The notes: generated by a model not told the origin, from the letters alone. 63,315 nt of DNA from Acidobacteriota bacterium (GCA_902812365.1 CADDZC010000013.1:1-63315), one strand, 5' to 3'; positions 25,963 through 35,503 are shown, counted from the first letter of the stretch. Numbers and translations are program-made.

Positions 25963-26502
25963 TCAGCTCTCGACCTCCATCACCCGGGAAGGATTGAGTC
26001 CCTCCAGGAACTCCCGCGTAGTCACCACGTCATAGCGGCGATCGCGGGCCTTAATCACCAGAAAGAATCGGTCGCGGCTGCACACCTCGAAGCGCTCGAC
26101 GTTGAACACCGGATGGTAGGGCGTGGGCAAGCCGTTGAGCGCCAGCATGCCAAAGAAGGTGGTCAGGGCGGCGCACAGAATCGTCAGCTCGAACGTGATC
26201 GGAATGAACGCCGGCCAACTGTTCCACGGCTTGCCGCCGACGTTGATCGGGAAACCGATCACGTTCGGCCACCACTGCAGAAAGAATCCGCCCGAGCACC
26301 CGAGCAGCCCCCCGATGAACACCAGCACCGGCAGGCGCGTGCGATGGAATCCGATCGCCTCGCCCAGGTTCTCGATCGGGAACGGGCTGAAGGCGTCGAT
26401 CTCCCGATACCCGGCCTCGCGGGTCCGCCGCACCGCCGCCAGCAGTTGCTCCGGCGTCTCGAATTCCGCCATCAAGCCGTAAAGTGGGCGCTTCCTCGCC
26501 AT
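25963..26502 (-). CDS. actD: Alternative complex III subunit ActD (DUF3341)
   Basis: A 179-residue protein with two membrane helices (LPVLVFIGGLLGCSGGFFLQ and FIPITFELTILCAALTTFFG) and a cytoplasmic alpha/beta part (YGLMAEFETPEQLLAAVRRT), the standard ActD layout. No cofactor is expected. It is a structural subunit bridging ActC and the cytoplasmic side. The ATG at 26502 begins MARKRPLYGLMAEF, matching family N-termini; the longer upstream frame is not supported. Confidence 0.92.
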   Translation of the reverse strand: MARKRPLYGLMAEFETPEQLLAAVRRTREAGYREIDAFSPFPIENLGEAIGFHRTRLPVLVFIGGLLGCSGGFFLQWWPNVIGFPINVGGKPWNSWPAFIPITFELTILCAALTTFFGMLALNGLPTPYHPVFNVERFEVCSRDRFFLVIKARDRRYDVVTTREFLEGLNPSRVMEVES

Positions 26503-26571
26503 GCTCGTTGCCCCGGGGCACGCGCTTCTCCGGCCGGTTCCCCGAGCTCCGGCCGACGCCACCACGAAACT

Positions 26572-27939
26572 CTAAGCCTTCACTTCCTCCGCCTGCGTCT
26601 TGTGCACCAGGTGCCGCAACTCCGACATCGAGATCATCGGCAACAGCCGCACAAACAGATAGAACAGGGTCAGGAACAGCCCGATCGTGCCCAGGAACAC
26701 TTCCCAATCCACCTTCGTCGGGTAGTACATACCCCAGGCCGAGGGCAGGTAATCGCGGTGCAGGCTCAAAACAATGATCACAAACCGCTCCAGCCACATT
26801 CCGGTCTGGATAATGAGGGCATCCACAAACAGCAGCCAGGGGCTGCGCCGCACCCGCCGGAACCACAACGCCTGGGGCGCAATCAGGTTGCAGCCAATCA
26901 GCGTCCAGAAGACGGCGGCGTAGGGGCCGAAGAACCGGTTCAGCATCATGTAGCGGTCATACGGGTTGCCGCTATAGAAGGCCATGAAGGTTTCCATGAC
27001 GTAGGCATAAGTGACGATCATGCCGGTGGCCAGCATCAACTTCGCCATGTTGTCGAGGTGTTTGAGGGTGACGAAGTCTTCCAGGTGATACCAGCGGCGC
27101 AGCGGGATGGCCAGGGTCAAGACCATGGCAAAACCGGAATAAATGGCTCCGGCCACGAAGTAGGGGGGGAAGATGGTCGAATGCCAGCCGGGAACGATGG
27201 CGATGGTGAAGTCGAAGCTCACCACGGTGTGCACCGAAACCACGAGCGGGGTCGAGATGCCGGCCAGCAGCAACCCGGCCATTTCGTATCGCTCCCAGTG
27301 AATCGCCGAACCCCGCCACCCCCAGGATAGGATGCCGTAAACGATCTTGACGGCCCGGCTCTTGGCCTTGTCCCGCATCGTCCCGAAGTCGGGGATCAGG
27401 CCGAGGTACCAGAACAGGATCGAGACCGTCAGATAAGTCGACACCGCGAAGACGTCCCACACCAGCGGGCTGCGGAACTGCGGCCACGTGCCCATCGTGT
27501 CCGGATACGGAAAGAGCCAGTAGAACAGCCATGGCCGCCCCAGGTGCAGCAGGGGGAACATGCCGGCGCAGGCCACGGCGAAGATCGTCATGGCCTCGGC
27601 GAAGCGGTTGATTGAAGTCCGCCAGCGCTGGCGCATGAGGAGCAGGAAGGCGGAGATCAGCGTGCCGGCGTGGCCGATTCCGATCCACCAGACGAAGTTG
27701 GTGATGGCGAATCCCCAGGCCACGGGAATGTTGACGCCCCACACCCCCACGCCGTAGGTCATCAGCAGAACCACGCCATAGTGGAAGACGATCAGCAAAG
27801 CGATGGCGACGGCGAAGCCCGCCTTCCACCATTTGCCCGTCCCTTCCTTCAGCACGATGTCGCTGATCTTGTCCGTCACCGTGCCGTAGTTGTGTCCGGG
27901 CGCCAGTTCCAGGTCTTGAGGTTCGATTCCGACGGGCAT
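26572..27939 (-). CDS. actC: Alternative complex III quinol-binding membrane subunit ActC (NrfD/PsrC family)
   Basis: A 455-residue, roughly ten-helix membrane protein of the NrfD/PsrC family that binds menaquinol at the periplasmic side of alternative complex III. Motifs such as NFVWWIGIGHAGTLISAFLL, HLGRPWLFYWLFPYPD, SVHTVVSFDFTIAIVPGWHS and TIFPPYFVAGAIYSG are diagnostic. An AAGGAG site precedes the ATG, 12 bases downstream of actB. The presence of menG in the window fits menaquinol as the donor. Confidence 0.95.
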   Translation of the reverse strand: MPVGIEPQDLELAPGHNYGTVTDKISDIVLKEGTGKWWKAGFAVAIALLIVFHYGVVLLMTYGVGVWGVNIPVAWGFAITNFVWWIGIGHAGTLISAFLLLMRQRWRTSINRFAEAMTIFAVACAGMFPLLHLGRPWLFYWLFPYPDTMGTWPQFRSPLVWDVFAVSTYLTVSILFWYLGLIPDFGTMRDKAKSRAVKIVYGILSWGWRGSAIHWERYEMAGLLLAGISTPLVVSVHTVVSFDFTIAIVPGWHSTIFPPYFVAGAIYSGFAMVLTLAIPLRRWYHLEDFVTLKHLDNMAKLMLATGMIVTYAYVMETFMAFYSGNPYDRYMMLNRFFGPYAAVFWTLIGCNLIAPQALWFRRVRRSPWLLFVDALIIQTGMWLERFVIIVLSLHRDYLPSAWGMYYPTKVDWEVFLGTIGLFLTLFYLFVRLLPMISMSELRHLVHKTQAEEVKA

Positions 27940-27951
27940 TCCCGCTGCTCC

Positions 27952-30900
27952 TTACGCCTGAATCTCGGGGTTCGGATTCCTCAGCTTGGCCAGATACGTC
28001 GTGCGCGGCCGCGTGTTCAAATCCCGCAACAGGCCGTATTGCCGCGATTGCGCCTTGAGCCGGCTCACCCGGCTGTTCGGGTCGTTGATATTGCCGAAGA
28101 CGATGGCCTGGGTGGGGCACGTCTGCTGGCACGCGGTTTGAATCTCGCCGTCCTTCACCACCCGGTCTTCCACTTCGGCGCGGATTTTGGCCTCCTGGAT
28201 CCGCTGCACGCAGTAAGTGCACTTCTCCATCACCCCGCGGCTGCGGACGGTGACGTCGGGGTTGCGCAGCGGATAGAGGCTCGGCGTATCCCAGTCCGAG
28301 AACAGGTAGAAATTGAAGCGCCGGACTTTGTACGGGCAGTTGTTCGAGCAGTAGCGGGTTCCGACGCAGCGGTTGTACACCATCAGGTTCAAACCCTCGG
28401 GGCTGTGGAGGGTGGCGCCGACCGGGCAGACGTACTCGCAGGGAGCGTTCTCGCACATCATGCAGAGCACCACCTGGTTGTACATTTCGGGGTTGTCGAG
28501 GCCGCCGCGAAAGTATTTATCGACGCGGATCCACGCCATGTCGCGGCCGTCATCCACCTGTTCCTTGCCCACCACGGCGTTGTTATTCTCAGCGTAGCAC
28601 GCCACCACGCACGCATTGCAGCCCGTACAGGCGTTCAGGTCGATCGACATTCCCCACTGGTAGCCGTGCTGGTAGTCGTAAGGCGGATAGAGGGATTGGG
28701 CGTCCGTCGTCTCCTCCGGCGGATCGGCGGCAAAGTCGGGATGGCTCCTGAACTGCTCGAGCGTCGCCACCCGCACCAGGCCGCGCGCGAAAGCCGCTTC
28801 GCTCTCCTCGGAGAAGACCTTCCTCCCCTCGCGGTCGTTGATGAGGTGGTCGTTCTGGAGCGTGACCAGGTGATATTTTTGTCCGGTCTTGCGCAGATCG
28901 AGCCCCGGCCCAAACCACGGGTTCGCGCTGGTGCGCAAAGCGTAGGCATTGAAACCCACGCCGGTTCCCATCCGCCCGGCCCGCTGGCGCCCATAGCCCA
29001 GAAACACCGTTACGCAATCGTTGGCCTGCCCGGGCACAATGAACACCGGCGCTTCCAGTTCGCGACCCTGGAAGCGGAGGCGGACGAAGTCGGCCCGCTC
29101 AAGGTGGAAACGCTCGGCGGTCGCCACGCTAACGTAGGCGGCGTTATCCCAGGTGAGGCTGGTGAACGGCTTGGGAAGCTCCTGCAGCCAGCCCAGGTTG
29201 GCGTAACTGCCGTCGCCGACCGTCGGATCGGGCCGGAAGATCAGCTCCAGCCCTCCCGCGTCCGGCGCCGCGGGAGCCGGCTCGAACGAGGCCCGCAAGC
29301 TGACCACTTTCGGCGGCAACGCTGTGCCGTCCACCACGCCGTTGTTGAGCCAGGTTTCCCACTGGGTCTCGAAATCGGCTCCGCCGACCGTGCCGGAGCC
29401 GAGCTGCCGCCTCCAGTAATCCCGCACCAGGTCGTGCCCGGATCGCCCCGCCTGGCCGTTCAGCAAGGCGAGGAATTCGTATTCCGACCGCCCGTTATAG
29501 AGCGGAGCGATAAGCGGCTGAATGATGCTGACCGTGCCGTCGTAAGCGCGCACGTCGCCCCAGGCCTCGAGGTAATGAGCCTGGGGAAGGTGCCAGTGGC
29601 ACAGCACCGCCGTCTCGTCCTCGTACAGGCCGAGATGGACGCGGTAGCGAACCTTCAGTAGCTCATCGGCAAAGGACAGGTCGGCGGGGGCGTTGTAGAC
29701 GGGATTGCCGCCGATGATGATCAGCGTGTCGACCTGGCCGGCCTGGATCGCCGCCACCAGCTCGCGGAGCGACTGAAGCTCGTCGACCGGGTTGGCTTCG
29801 ATCGGGGCCGTGTGAATGACTGTCTGGCCGGCATTGCCGAGGGCCTCATTCATGGCGTGCGCCAGGGCGTGAACGATGGGCGGCTGGGCGTCGCCGGCCA
29901 TGACCGCGCTGGCCCCCCGATGCGCCTGAAGATCACGGGCGAGGGCGGCCACGGCCCCCGCCGGGACGCTGGGCGGCACGGCTCCGCCCCCCGCTTTCAC
30001 CCCCAAGGCGGCCGCCACGGCGCGCGCGAAGCCTTCAACTTCGCTCGCCCGCATCGGCCACCGATGGTCGGCCATAGCCCCGGTGTTGCTCGGCGTCGAT
30101 TCGACCACGTAAAGGCGGTTCATCGTGCTCCGCGTATCCACCACGCGGCGCCGGTCGGTGAAGTCGCGGGCGTAACGAACCGTTCCCGGGCCGCAACCGA
30201 GAAAGTCGGCCTCAAGCGACAGCACGACCTCGGCCCGATCCAATCTGTAAACCGTGTTGACGTACTCGCCGAAGGCCAGCTTCGCCCCGGCGCGGGCGTT
30301 ATCGCGGCCCACCGGCTCGTATTGGTGCCAGCGGGCGGAAGGAAACTGGGCGAGAAACGCCTGGATCTGGTCGGCCAGGGTCGGCGAGGTCACCGTGCCC
30401 GTCAACAGCCGGATGCCGGCTCCCTGCAGCGGACGCTGATTGTCCAGATTGTTCCCGATATCGGCCGCCAATTCTTCCCAGGTTCCGAGCCGCCCCACGT
30501 GTTTCACCACCTGCGAGCGGTCCGGATCGTACATCTGCAGCACCGACGCCTGGGCGAAAATATCGGCGGCTCCGAGGCTGCCCGGATGCCCCGGATTGCC
30601 TTCCACCTTGGTGGGCCGTCCCAAGTGGCTCTCGACGAGCAACCCGATCCCCACCCCACTCTGCGGCATGGCCGTGGCATAATATAGCGGCACTCCGGGC
30701 GTGAATTCTTCCGGCTGGCGCACGTAAGGAACGATCTTCTCGATCGGGAGCTTGGTGCAGGCCGTCAGGCCCGCCAGGGCGGCCGAGGCGCCCATGGACT
30801 TGAGAAGGTCGCGGCGGGTCAGGGCCGCGCGCGGCAGGCCGCGGGGAAACTCGTGGTGCAGGGCGCTGGCCACCTCGGGCGTCTCTGCCAGCTCGTCCAA

Positions 30901-30996
30901 ACTGCGCCAGAAACGCCGGCTGGCCTCCCCTGCCTCCGCCGCGGCGCGAATCTGAACCAGGTCCAGTTTCCCCTCCCGGTGGTGACGATCGCTCAT
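27952..30996 (-). CDS. actB: Alternative complex III iron-sulfur subunit ActB (fused molybdopterin-oxidoreductase-like + ferredoxin)
   Basis: A 1014-residue periplasmic subunit. The N-terminus has a Tat-type motif (TRRDLLKSMGASAALAGLTAC). The large middle part resembles molybdopterin oxidoreductases, but ActB proteins are known not to bind the molybdenum cofactor. The C-terminal third holds cysteines for up to four iron-sulfur clusters: CTGCNACVVAC, CMMCENAPCEYVCP, CVGTRYCSNNCP, and CTYC with CQQTCP. Together they form the electron wire from quinol towards the hemes. It lies 19 bases downstream of actA. Confidence 0.95.
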   Translation of the reverse strand: MSDRHHREGKLDLVQIRAAAEAGEASRRFWRSLDELAETPEVASALHHEFPRGLPRAALTRRDLLKSMGASAALAGLTACTKLPIEKIVPYVRQPEEFTPGVPLYYATAMPQSGVGIGLLVESHLGRPTKVEGNPGHPGSLGAADIFAQASVLQMYDPDRSQVVKHVGRLGTWEELAADIGNNLDNQRPLQGAGIRLLTGTVTSPTLADQIQAFLAQFPSARWHQYEPVGRDNARAGAKLAFGEYVNTVYRLDRAEVVLSLEADFLGCGPGTVRYARDFTDRRRVVDTRSTMNRLYVVESTPSNTGAMADHRWPMRASEVEGFARAVAAALGVKAGGGAVPPSVPAGAVAALARDLQAHRGASAVMAGDAQPPIVHALAHAMNEALGNAGQTVIHTAPIEANPVDELQSLRELVAAIQAGQVDTLIIIGGNPVYNAPADLSFADELLKVRYRVHLGLYEDETAVLCHWHLPQAHYLEAWGDVRAYDGTVSIIQPLIAPLYNGRSEYEFLALLNGQAGRSGHDLVRDYWRRQLGSGTVGGADFETQWETWLNNGVVDGTALPPKVVSLRASFEPAPAAPDAGGLELIFRPDPTVGDGSYANLGWLQELPKPFTSLTWDNAAYVSVATAERFHLERADFVRLRFQGRELEAPVFIVPGQANDCVTVFLGYGRQRAGRMGTGVGFNAYALRTSANPWFGPGLDLRKTGQKYHLVTLQNDHLINDREGRKVFSEESEAAFARGLVRVATLEQFRSHPDFAADPPEETTDAQSLYPPYDYQHGYQWGMSIDLNACTGCNACVVACYAENNNAVVGKEQVDDGRDMAWIRVDKYFRGGLDNPEMYNQVVLCMMCENAPCEYVCPVGATLHSPEGLNLMVYNRCVGTRYCSNNCPYKVRRFNFYLFSDWDTPSLYPLRNPDVTVRSRGVMEKCTYCVQRIQEAKIRAEVEDRVVKDGEIQTACQQTCPTQAIVFGNINDPNSRVSRLKAQSRQYGLLRDLNTRPRTTYLAKLRNPNPEIQA

Positions 30997-31015
30997 AGCT
31001 GCGTCGGGCCGTCCC

Positions 31016-31675
31016 TTAGCGGTGACACGTCTCGCAGCTGGTGAGGTAGGTCGGCGTCTTCACGTCGTAAGCCTTCACCAGCCGACGGCCCAGCTCCTCC
31101 TGATTGGCCGGCGGATCGTAAATGGGTTTGAAGACATCCTCGCGGCGCCGGATGTACCGCTCCGGATGCTTATGGCAGTTGATGCACCAGCGCATGTACA
31201 GCGTGTTCTCCTTCCACGTGATGGGCATCTCGCCCAGCTGACCGTGGCAGGTTGTGCAGCCGATCCCCTTGTGAATGTGAATGCTGTGATTGAAATAGAC
31301 GAAATCCGGCAGGGCGTTGACCCGCGTCCAGGCGATCGACTGCCCGGTCAGGAAACTGGCCCGCACCGGCTCGAGCATGGCGGCATTCGTCCACAGTTGC
31401 GAGTGGCAGGTCATGCAGGTCTCGGTCGAGGGTAGGCCCGCGAAGGCCGATTTCTCGACCGAGGTGTGGCAATACCGGCAATCGATGCCGTCGTCCACGG
31501 TGTGGTGCTTGTGGCTGAAGGGGATCGGCTGCACCAGGGGCAGCTTCGCATCCGTGTACAGCGGAGACTGCTCCACCACCCAGCTGACATAAGCCAGCCC
31601 CCCCAGCAGTAGCAGGCCCCCGTAAATACTGACCCGCGCAATGGTGTTAAAACTGCGATGGAAGATTTGGGCCAT
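31016..31675 (-). CDS. actA: Alternative complex III pentaheme cytochrome c subunit ActA
   Basis: A 219-residue membrane-anchored (helix about residues 16-34) multiheme cytochrome. Five CxxCH sites are visible: CRYCH 66-70, CMTCH 87-91, CTTCH 140-144, CINCH 164-168 and CETCH 214-218, plus extra His residues (FSHKHH, FNHSIHIHKG) for distal ligation. This is the expected ActA count. It is the first gene of the operon. The upstream ribosome binding site (TTTAGG) is weak. Confidence 0.96.
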   Translation of the reverse strand: MAQIFHRSFNTIARVSIYGGLLLLGGLAYVSWVVEQSPLYTDAKLPLVQPIPFSHKHHTVDDGIDCRYCHTSVEKSAFAGLPSTETCMTCHSQLWTNAAMLEPVRASFLTGQSIAWTRVNALPDFVYFNHSIHIHKGIGCTTCHGQLGEMPITWKENTLYMRWCINCHKHPERYIRRREDVFKPIYDPPANQEELGRRLVKAYDVKTPTYLTSCETCHR

Positions 31676-32030
31676 CCAAGCAACCTAAAGCCCGGCGCGG
31701 CCAAACGCCGGCCCGCGCAGGTTTGATGATGCCGATGATGACAACCGGTACCGCGCGCTGCTACGACAATCGAAGGTCACAAGCCTGATCGAGGCCCGTG
31801 GATTGACCAGACCCGCTCGGGACGGGAAAGAGGAGACCCCGCAAAAAGCGCGTGCGCCTCGCGCCGCCTCGGACGGCCCACGCCCGGGGGTTCCGCCCTC
31901 CGGCGGCCTTCGGCTCTCACGCCTTGAATCTCCCGAGGTGCTCCTCGCCTTGACCCGCGAGTATATTCAGCCGTCCGCCGCCTTGTCAATACCCCCGGCA
32001 GTTCGCAACCGGAAATTTTCCCCCCGCCCT
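31676..32030. other. 355-bp upstream region and long leader of the act operon
   Basis: No convincing gene lies here; the short open frames are Arg/Gly-rich shadows. The region carries a near-consensus minus-strand promoter at 31960-31989, which would give actA an untranslated leader of about 280 bases. The left part (31727-31800) is less GC-rich with GATGATG repeats. No known riboswitch class was recognised. Confidence 0.55.
31960..31989 (-). promoter_or_regulatory. Near-consensus sigma70-type promoter of the act-cta operon
   Basis: On the minus strand TTGACA (31989-31984) is followed by an 18-base spacer and TATACT (31965-31960). The predicted start is near 31953, just past the end of the M20 dipeptidase gene. 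It faces the 12 respiratory genes, and no other promoter this strong is evident upstream of actA. Confidence 0.65.
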
Positions 32031-33401
32031 TCATTCCCCCAGCCGTTGCCAGTACCGCCCCACGGCTTCGATGCCGCGATAAAAATTCGGCAGATGAAAT
32101 TTCTCGTTGGGCGCGTGCAGATGATCATCCGGCAGCCCAAAACCTATGAGCACCACCGGAATCTTCAGCTTCTCGTGCAACAGGCCGGCCACCGGAATGG
32201 ATCCGCCCGAGCGCGTGTAAACGGTCTTCCGCTTGAAGACCTCTTCCAGAGCTTTGGCGGCGGCTTCGAGGTAACGATTCTCGGTCGAGACCACGGAAGC
32301 GGGGGCCGAACTCAGCACGCGCACCTTCGACGTCAAACCTCGCGGCGTCAGCTTCCGCACGCGGGCGGCGAACTGGCGGGCCACCTCCTTCGGGTCCATC
32401 TCCGGCACCAGCCGCATGCTGATCTTGGCCGTCGCCACGGCGGGAATGACCGTCTTCGCCCCTTCCCCCGTGAAACCGCCCCGAATCCCGTGGACTTCCA
32501 AGGTGGGGCGCGCCCAGGTCCGCTCGAGCACCGAATATCCCCGCTCGCCAACCAGCTCCTTCGATCCCACCTCCGTCCTCAGATACCTCTTCTCGTTAAA
32601 CGGCAGGCGCTTCCAGGCCTCGATCTCCTTTCGGCTGGGCCGCCGGACGCGCCGGTAAAAGCCGGGGATGCGCACCTTGTGATCGCTGCCTTTCAGCCCG
32701 CTGATGATGTGCGCCAGGCCCTGGAGAGGATTCGGCGCCACCCCGCCGTAAACCCCCGAGTGGAGGTCGTGGGCGGCTCCGCGCACTTCCACTTCCGTAT
32801 AGACGAGGCCGCGCAACCCCGTGGTCAGCGTGGGGAGCTCCGGCGCGAACATCTCCGTATCGCAGATCAACGCGGCGTCGCACCGCAGCCGCTCCGGACG
32901 CCTCCCGACGTACTGTTCAATGTGCTCGCCGCCCACCTCCTCTTCGCCTTCAATTAAAAATTTGACGTTAATCGGCAGCTTGCCCTCAGCCTGCAAAAAA
33001 CCTTCGACGGCCTTCACCAGCAGATACGTCTGCCCCTTGTCATCCACCGCGCCCCGCGCGTAGATGTTGCCGTCGCGGACGGTGGGCTCGAACGGCGGCG
33101 ACACCCACTCTTCCAGCGGATCGGGCGGCTGAACGTCGTAGTGCCCATACAGAAGCAAGGTCGGGCGGCCGGCAGCCTCGGCCCATTCGCCGTACACGAG
33201 CGGATTCTGGCCTTCCTGCCCCTCGATCAGCTCCACCCCGCGCAGGCCCATGCCGCGCAGTTCGTCCGCCAGAAACTGAGCGGCCCGCCGCACGTCGGCT
33301 TTGTGCTCGGGCAGCGCCGAGACGCTGGGGATGCGCAGCAGGGCCTTCAGCCCTTCGAGAAACTTCTCCTGATTGGCTCGGTAATAGTCAAAAGCGGTCA
33401 T
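32031..33401 (-). CDS. M20 family dipeptidase
   Basis: A 456-residue cytoplasmic zinc dipeptidase/deacylase of the ArgE/DapE/CPG2 (M20) superfamily, close to the PepV/CNDP-like branch. The metal-site motifs are LLLYGHYDVQPPDPLEEW (His and Asp ligands), ARGAVDDKGQ (bridging Asp) and IEGEEEVGGEH (catalytic Glu pair); a late LPDDHLHAPNE supplies the last His. The start is MTAFDYYRANQEKF at 33401; in-frame ATGs at 33407 and 33413 are equally possible. It converges on nothing and ends just before the act promoter. Confidence 0.93.
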   Translation of the reverse strand: MTAFDYYRANQEKFLEGLKALLRIPSVSALPEHKADVRRAAQFLADELRGMGLRGVELIEGQEGQNPLVYGEWAEAAGRPTLLLYGHYDVQPPDPLEEWVSPPFEPTVRDGNIYARGAVDDKGQTYLLVKAVEGFLQAEGKLPINVKFLIEGEEEVGGEHIEQYVGRRPERLRCDAALICDTEMFAPELPTLTTGLRGLVYTEVEVRGAAHDLHSGVYGGVAPNPLQGLAHIISGLKGSDHKVRIPGFYRRVRRPSRKEIEAWKRLPFNEKRYLRTEVGSKELVGERGYSVLERTWARPTLEVHGIRGGFTGEGAKTVIPAVATAKISMRLVPEMDPKEVARQFAARVRKLTPRGLTSKVRVLSSAPASVVSTENRYLEAAAKALEEVFKRKTVYTRSGGSIPVAGLLHEKLKIPVVLIGFGLPDDHLHAPNEKFHLPNFYRGIEAVGRYWQRLGE

Positions 33402-33583
33402 GCCCATCCCCATTTCCGCCCTGAATCCGCTCGCCCGCCCCCCCGGCAGAGGCCGGCGGGCCGTTGCGAAAGCCGGCAAACGAATGACTCTACACCCCGC
33501 CCCCGGCGCCGTCAATTCGTTCCTTCGGGTTGCGGCCGCACCGGGCCACTTGAGCGCGGCGAAGCCGGTGATCCCTGGCGGAA

Positions 33584-34354
33584 TCAACCTTTGTCGGCTT
33601 CCGCCAGATGCAGAGCCGCCGCGCCGCCCACAAAGTTACGGTAGCGGACCCGCGTGAATCCCGCTTCGCGCAACAGCCGCGCCACCGCCTCTTGATCCGG
33701 GAAGTGAGTGACCGAGTCCGGCAGGTACTGGTACGGCCCCGCCACCCCGGAGATCGCCTGGCCGATGCGGGGCAAAAGCTTGCGGAAATAGAAGCGGAAC
33801 AGAGGTCCCATCACCGACCACCGCATTCGCGAGAACTCAAGGATGGCCAGCGTGCCGCCCGGCTTGAGCACGCGCCGCATCTCCACCAGGCCACGCCAGT
33901 AATCGGCCAGATTGCGGAAGCCGAAGGCCACCGTCACCGCGTCCAGGGAGTCGTCGGCGAAGGGCAGGGCCAGGGTATCGGCTTCGAAGAAAAATACCTT
34001 CCCGCGCGAGTCCCGAACGCCGCCGCGCGCCCGCCGCCGAAGCTTGGCGCGCGCGCGGACCACCATCGGATGGCAAAAATCCGCCCCCACCACCCTGCCC
34101 TTGGAGACCCGCGCCAGCTCGAGCGCCAGGTCGCCCGTCCCGCAGCACAGGTCGGCGGCCAGCGAACCTTCGCGGCCGAGAAGCGGCGCGAGCGCCCGCG
34201 CCGTCGCCCGCCGCCACCAAAGATCGAAACCCGCCGAGAGAACGTGGTTGAGGAAATCATACCGTGGCGCCACCGCCGCAAACATGTCGCGCACGGCTTT
34301 TGACGTCCCCTCAATATCGCCCGGACGGCCGAGCGGGCTGCCGCGTTGTTCCAT
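33584..34354 (-). CDS. menG: Demethylmenaquinone / ubiquinone methyltransferase
   Basis: A 256-residue class I SAM methyltransferase of the UbiE/MenG family, making the last C-methylation of the quinone ring. Visible are the early MFAAVAPRYDFLNHVLSAG, SAM motif I DLCCGTGDLALELA, DALTLPF-type acidic loop (ADTLALPFADDSLDAVTVAF) and GFRNLADYWRGLVEMRRVLK PGG. With an alternative complex III in the same window the product is most simply menaquinone, hence MenG rather than UbiE. It lies 54 bases downstream of aroB. Confidence 0.93.
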   Translation of the reverse strand: MEQRGSPLGRPGDIEGTSKAVRDMFAAVAPRYDFLNHVLSAGFDLWWRRATARALAPLLGREGSLAADLCCGTGDLALELARVSKGRVVGADFCHPMVVRARAKLRRRARGGVRDSRGKVFFFEADTLALPFADDSLDAVTVAFGFRNLADYWRGLVEMRRVLKPGGTLAILEFSRMRWSVMGPLFRFYFRKLLPRIGQAISGVAGPYQYLPDSVTHFPDQEAVARLLREAGFTRVRYRNFVGGAAALHLAEADKG

Positions 34355-34408
34355 AAGCCAGTCCGCCGCCGGATGCCGGGTGGATCGACGGCGCCGTGAG
34401 ATCGCGCC

Positions 34409-35503
34409 TCAGCGCGTTTGCAGTTCGCGGAACACCGCCGCCACCGCGGCGCGGTCCACATCCGGCACGATTCGCACCTTGCCAATCCGCTCGGGGATCA
34501 CCCAGTGGACTTGGCCCCCCACCGCTTTCTTGTCCCGGGGCAGCAGGCGCAGGACCGCGCCCGGCTTCAGATGCCGAATGGGCGGAAGCGGCCCCACGCG
34601 CTCAACCAGCCTCGCCATGCGCTCGCCGTCACTCCGCCCGGAGTCGCCCGGGCCGCCGAGCCATCCCAGCCGCGACGCCAGCCGAGTCACCGCCAGCAAT
34701 CCCCATCCGACCGCTTCGCCGTGCAGAAAGTAGCGGTAGCCGGTCGCCGCTTCCAAAGCGTGGCCGACCGTGTGGCCCAGGTTGAGCACCCGGCGGCCGC
34801 CCGCCTCGCGCTCATCGCGGCTGACGACGTCGATTTTGACCTTCACCGCCGCCGCGATCAGGCGCTCGAGGCTCGGCGCGCTGTCCGGCCGCAATCCGCC
34901 GATCCGCCGCTCCAGCTCGTCGAATAACGGCGGGCCCGCCAGAATCGCGTGCTTGACAACTTCGTACAGCCCCGAGCGGAAAACCCGCTCCTCAAGCGAG
35001 CTCAACACCACCGGATCCGCCAGCACCGCCCGCGGCGGGTAGAACGTACCCACCAGGTTCTTGGCCGCCCCCACGTTCACCGCCGTCTTGCCGCCCACGC
35101 TGCTATCCACTTGGGCCACGACCGTCGTGGGCACCTGGACGCAGTCGATGCCGCGCATAAACGTAGACGCGACGAAGCCTCCCAGGTCGCCCACCACCCC
35201 GCCCCCGAATAGAATCAACAAGGAGCGCCGGTCGGCTCCCCCCCGCAACAGCGCGGACGCCACTCGCTCCAGCTCGGCCAGCGATTTCGACCGCTCGCCG
35301 CCCGGCACGAACACCACCCGCAGGCCGTCCAGTCCGCTGTGATCGAGAAACCGCTCGCCCCACCGCTTCCACAGAACCCGCTCGGTGAGGACGAAGAGGG
35401 AGGAATAGCGGGCGAGCGGCAGCTCCCGAAGCGCCCTCCAGGCGCCGCAGCCGATCACCACCGGATAGTCGCGGTGTGCTGATTTGACTCTGAAACGCCG
35501 CAT
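34409..35503 (-). CDS. aroB: 3-dehydroquinate synthase
   Basis: Second enzyme of the shikimate pathway, converting DAHP to 3-dehydroquinate with NAD and a divalent metal. The 364-residue product has the NAD-binding GGGVVGDLGGFVAS, QVPTTVVAQVDSSVGGKTAVN (catalytic Lys), the metal-site NLGHTVGHALEAATGY and HGEAVGWG. The ATG at 35503, with GGGAAG 6 bases upstream, is chosen over a frame reaching 35800, which overlaps the flippase gene on the same strand. Chorismate from this pathway would also feed menaquinone. Confidence 0.96.
   Translation of the reverse strand: MRRFRVKSAHRDYPVVIGCGAWRALRELPLARYSSLFVLTERVLWKRWGERFLDHSGLDGLRVVFVPGGERSKSLAELERVASALLRGGADRRSLLILFGGGVVGDLGGFVASTFMRGIDCVQVPTTVVAQVDSSVGGKTAVNVGAAKNLVGTFYPPRAVLADPVVLSSLEERVFRSGLYEVVKHAILAGPPLFDELERRIGGLRPDSAPSLERLIAAAVKVKIDVVSRDEREAGGRRVLNLGHTVGHALEAATGYRYFLHGEAVGWGLLAVTRLASRLGWLGGPGDSGRSDGERMARLVERVGPLPPIRHLKPGAVLRLLPRDKKAVGGQVHWVIPERIGKVRIVPDVDRAAVAAVFRELQTR

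Noticed and set aside
27670-29661. 663-codon plus-strand frame opposite actB/actC
   Set aside because: Antisense shadow spanning two well-supported subunit genes.
27952-30996. ActB read as a molybdenum oxidoreductase
   Set aside because: The Mo-oxidoreductase-like domain of ActB proteins is known not to bind the cofactor, and the gene is inside a clear alternative complex III operon.
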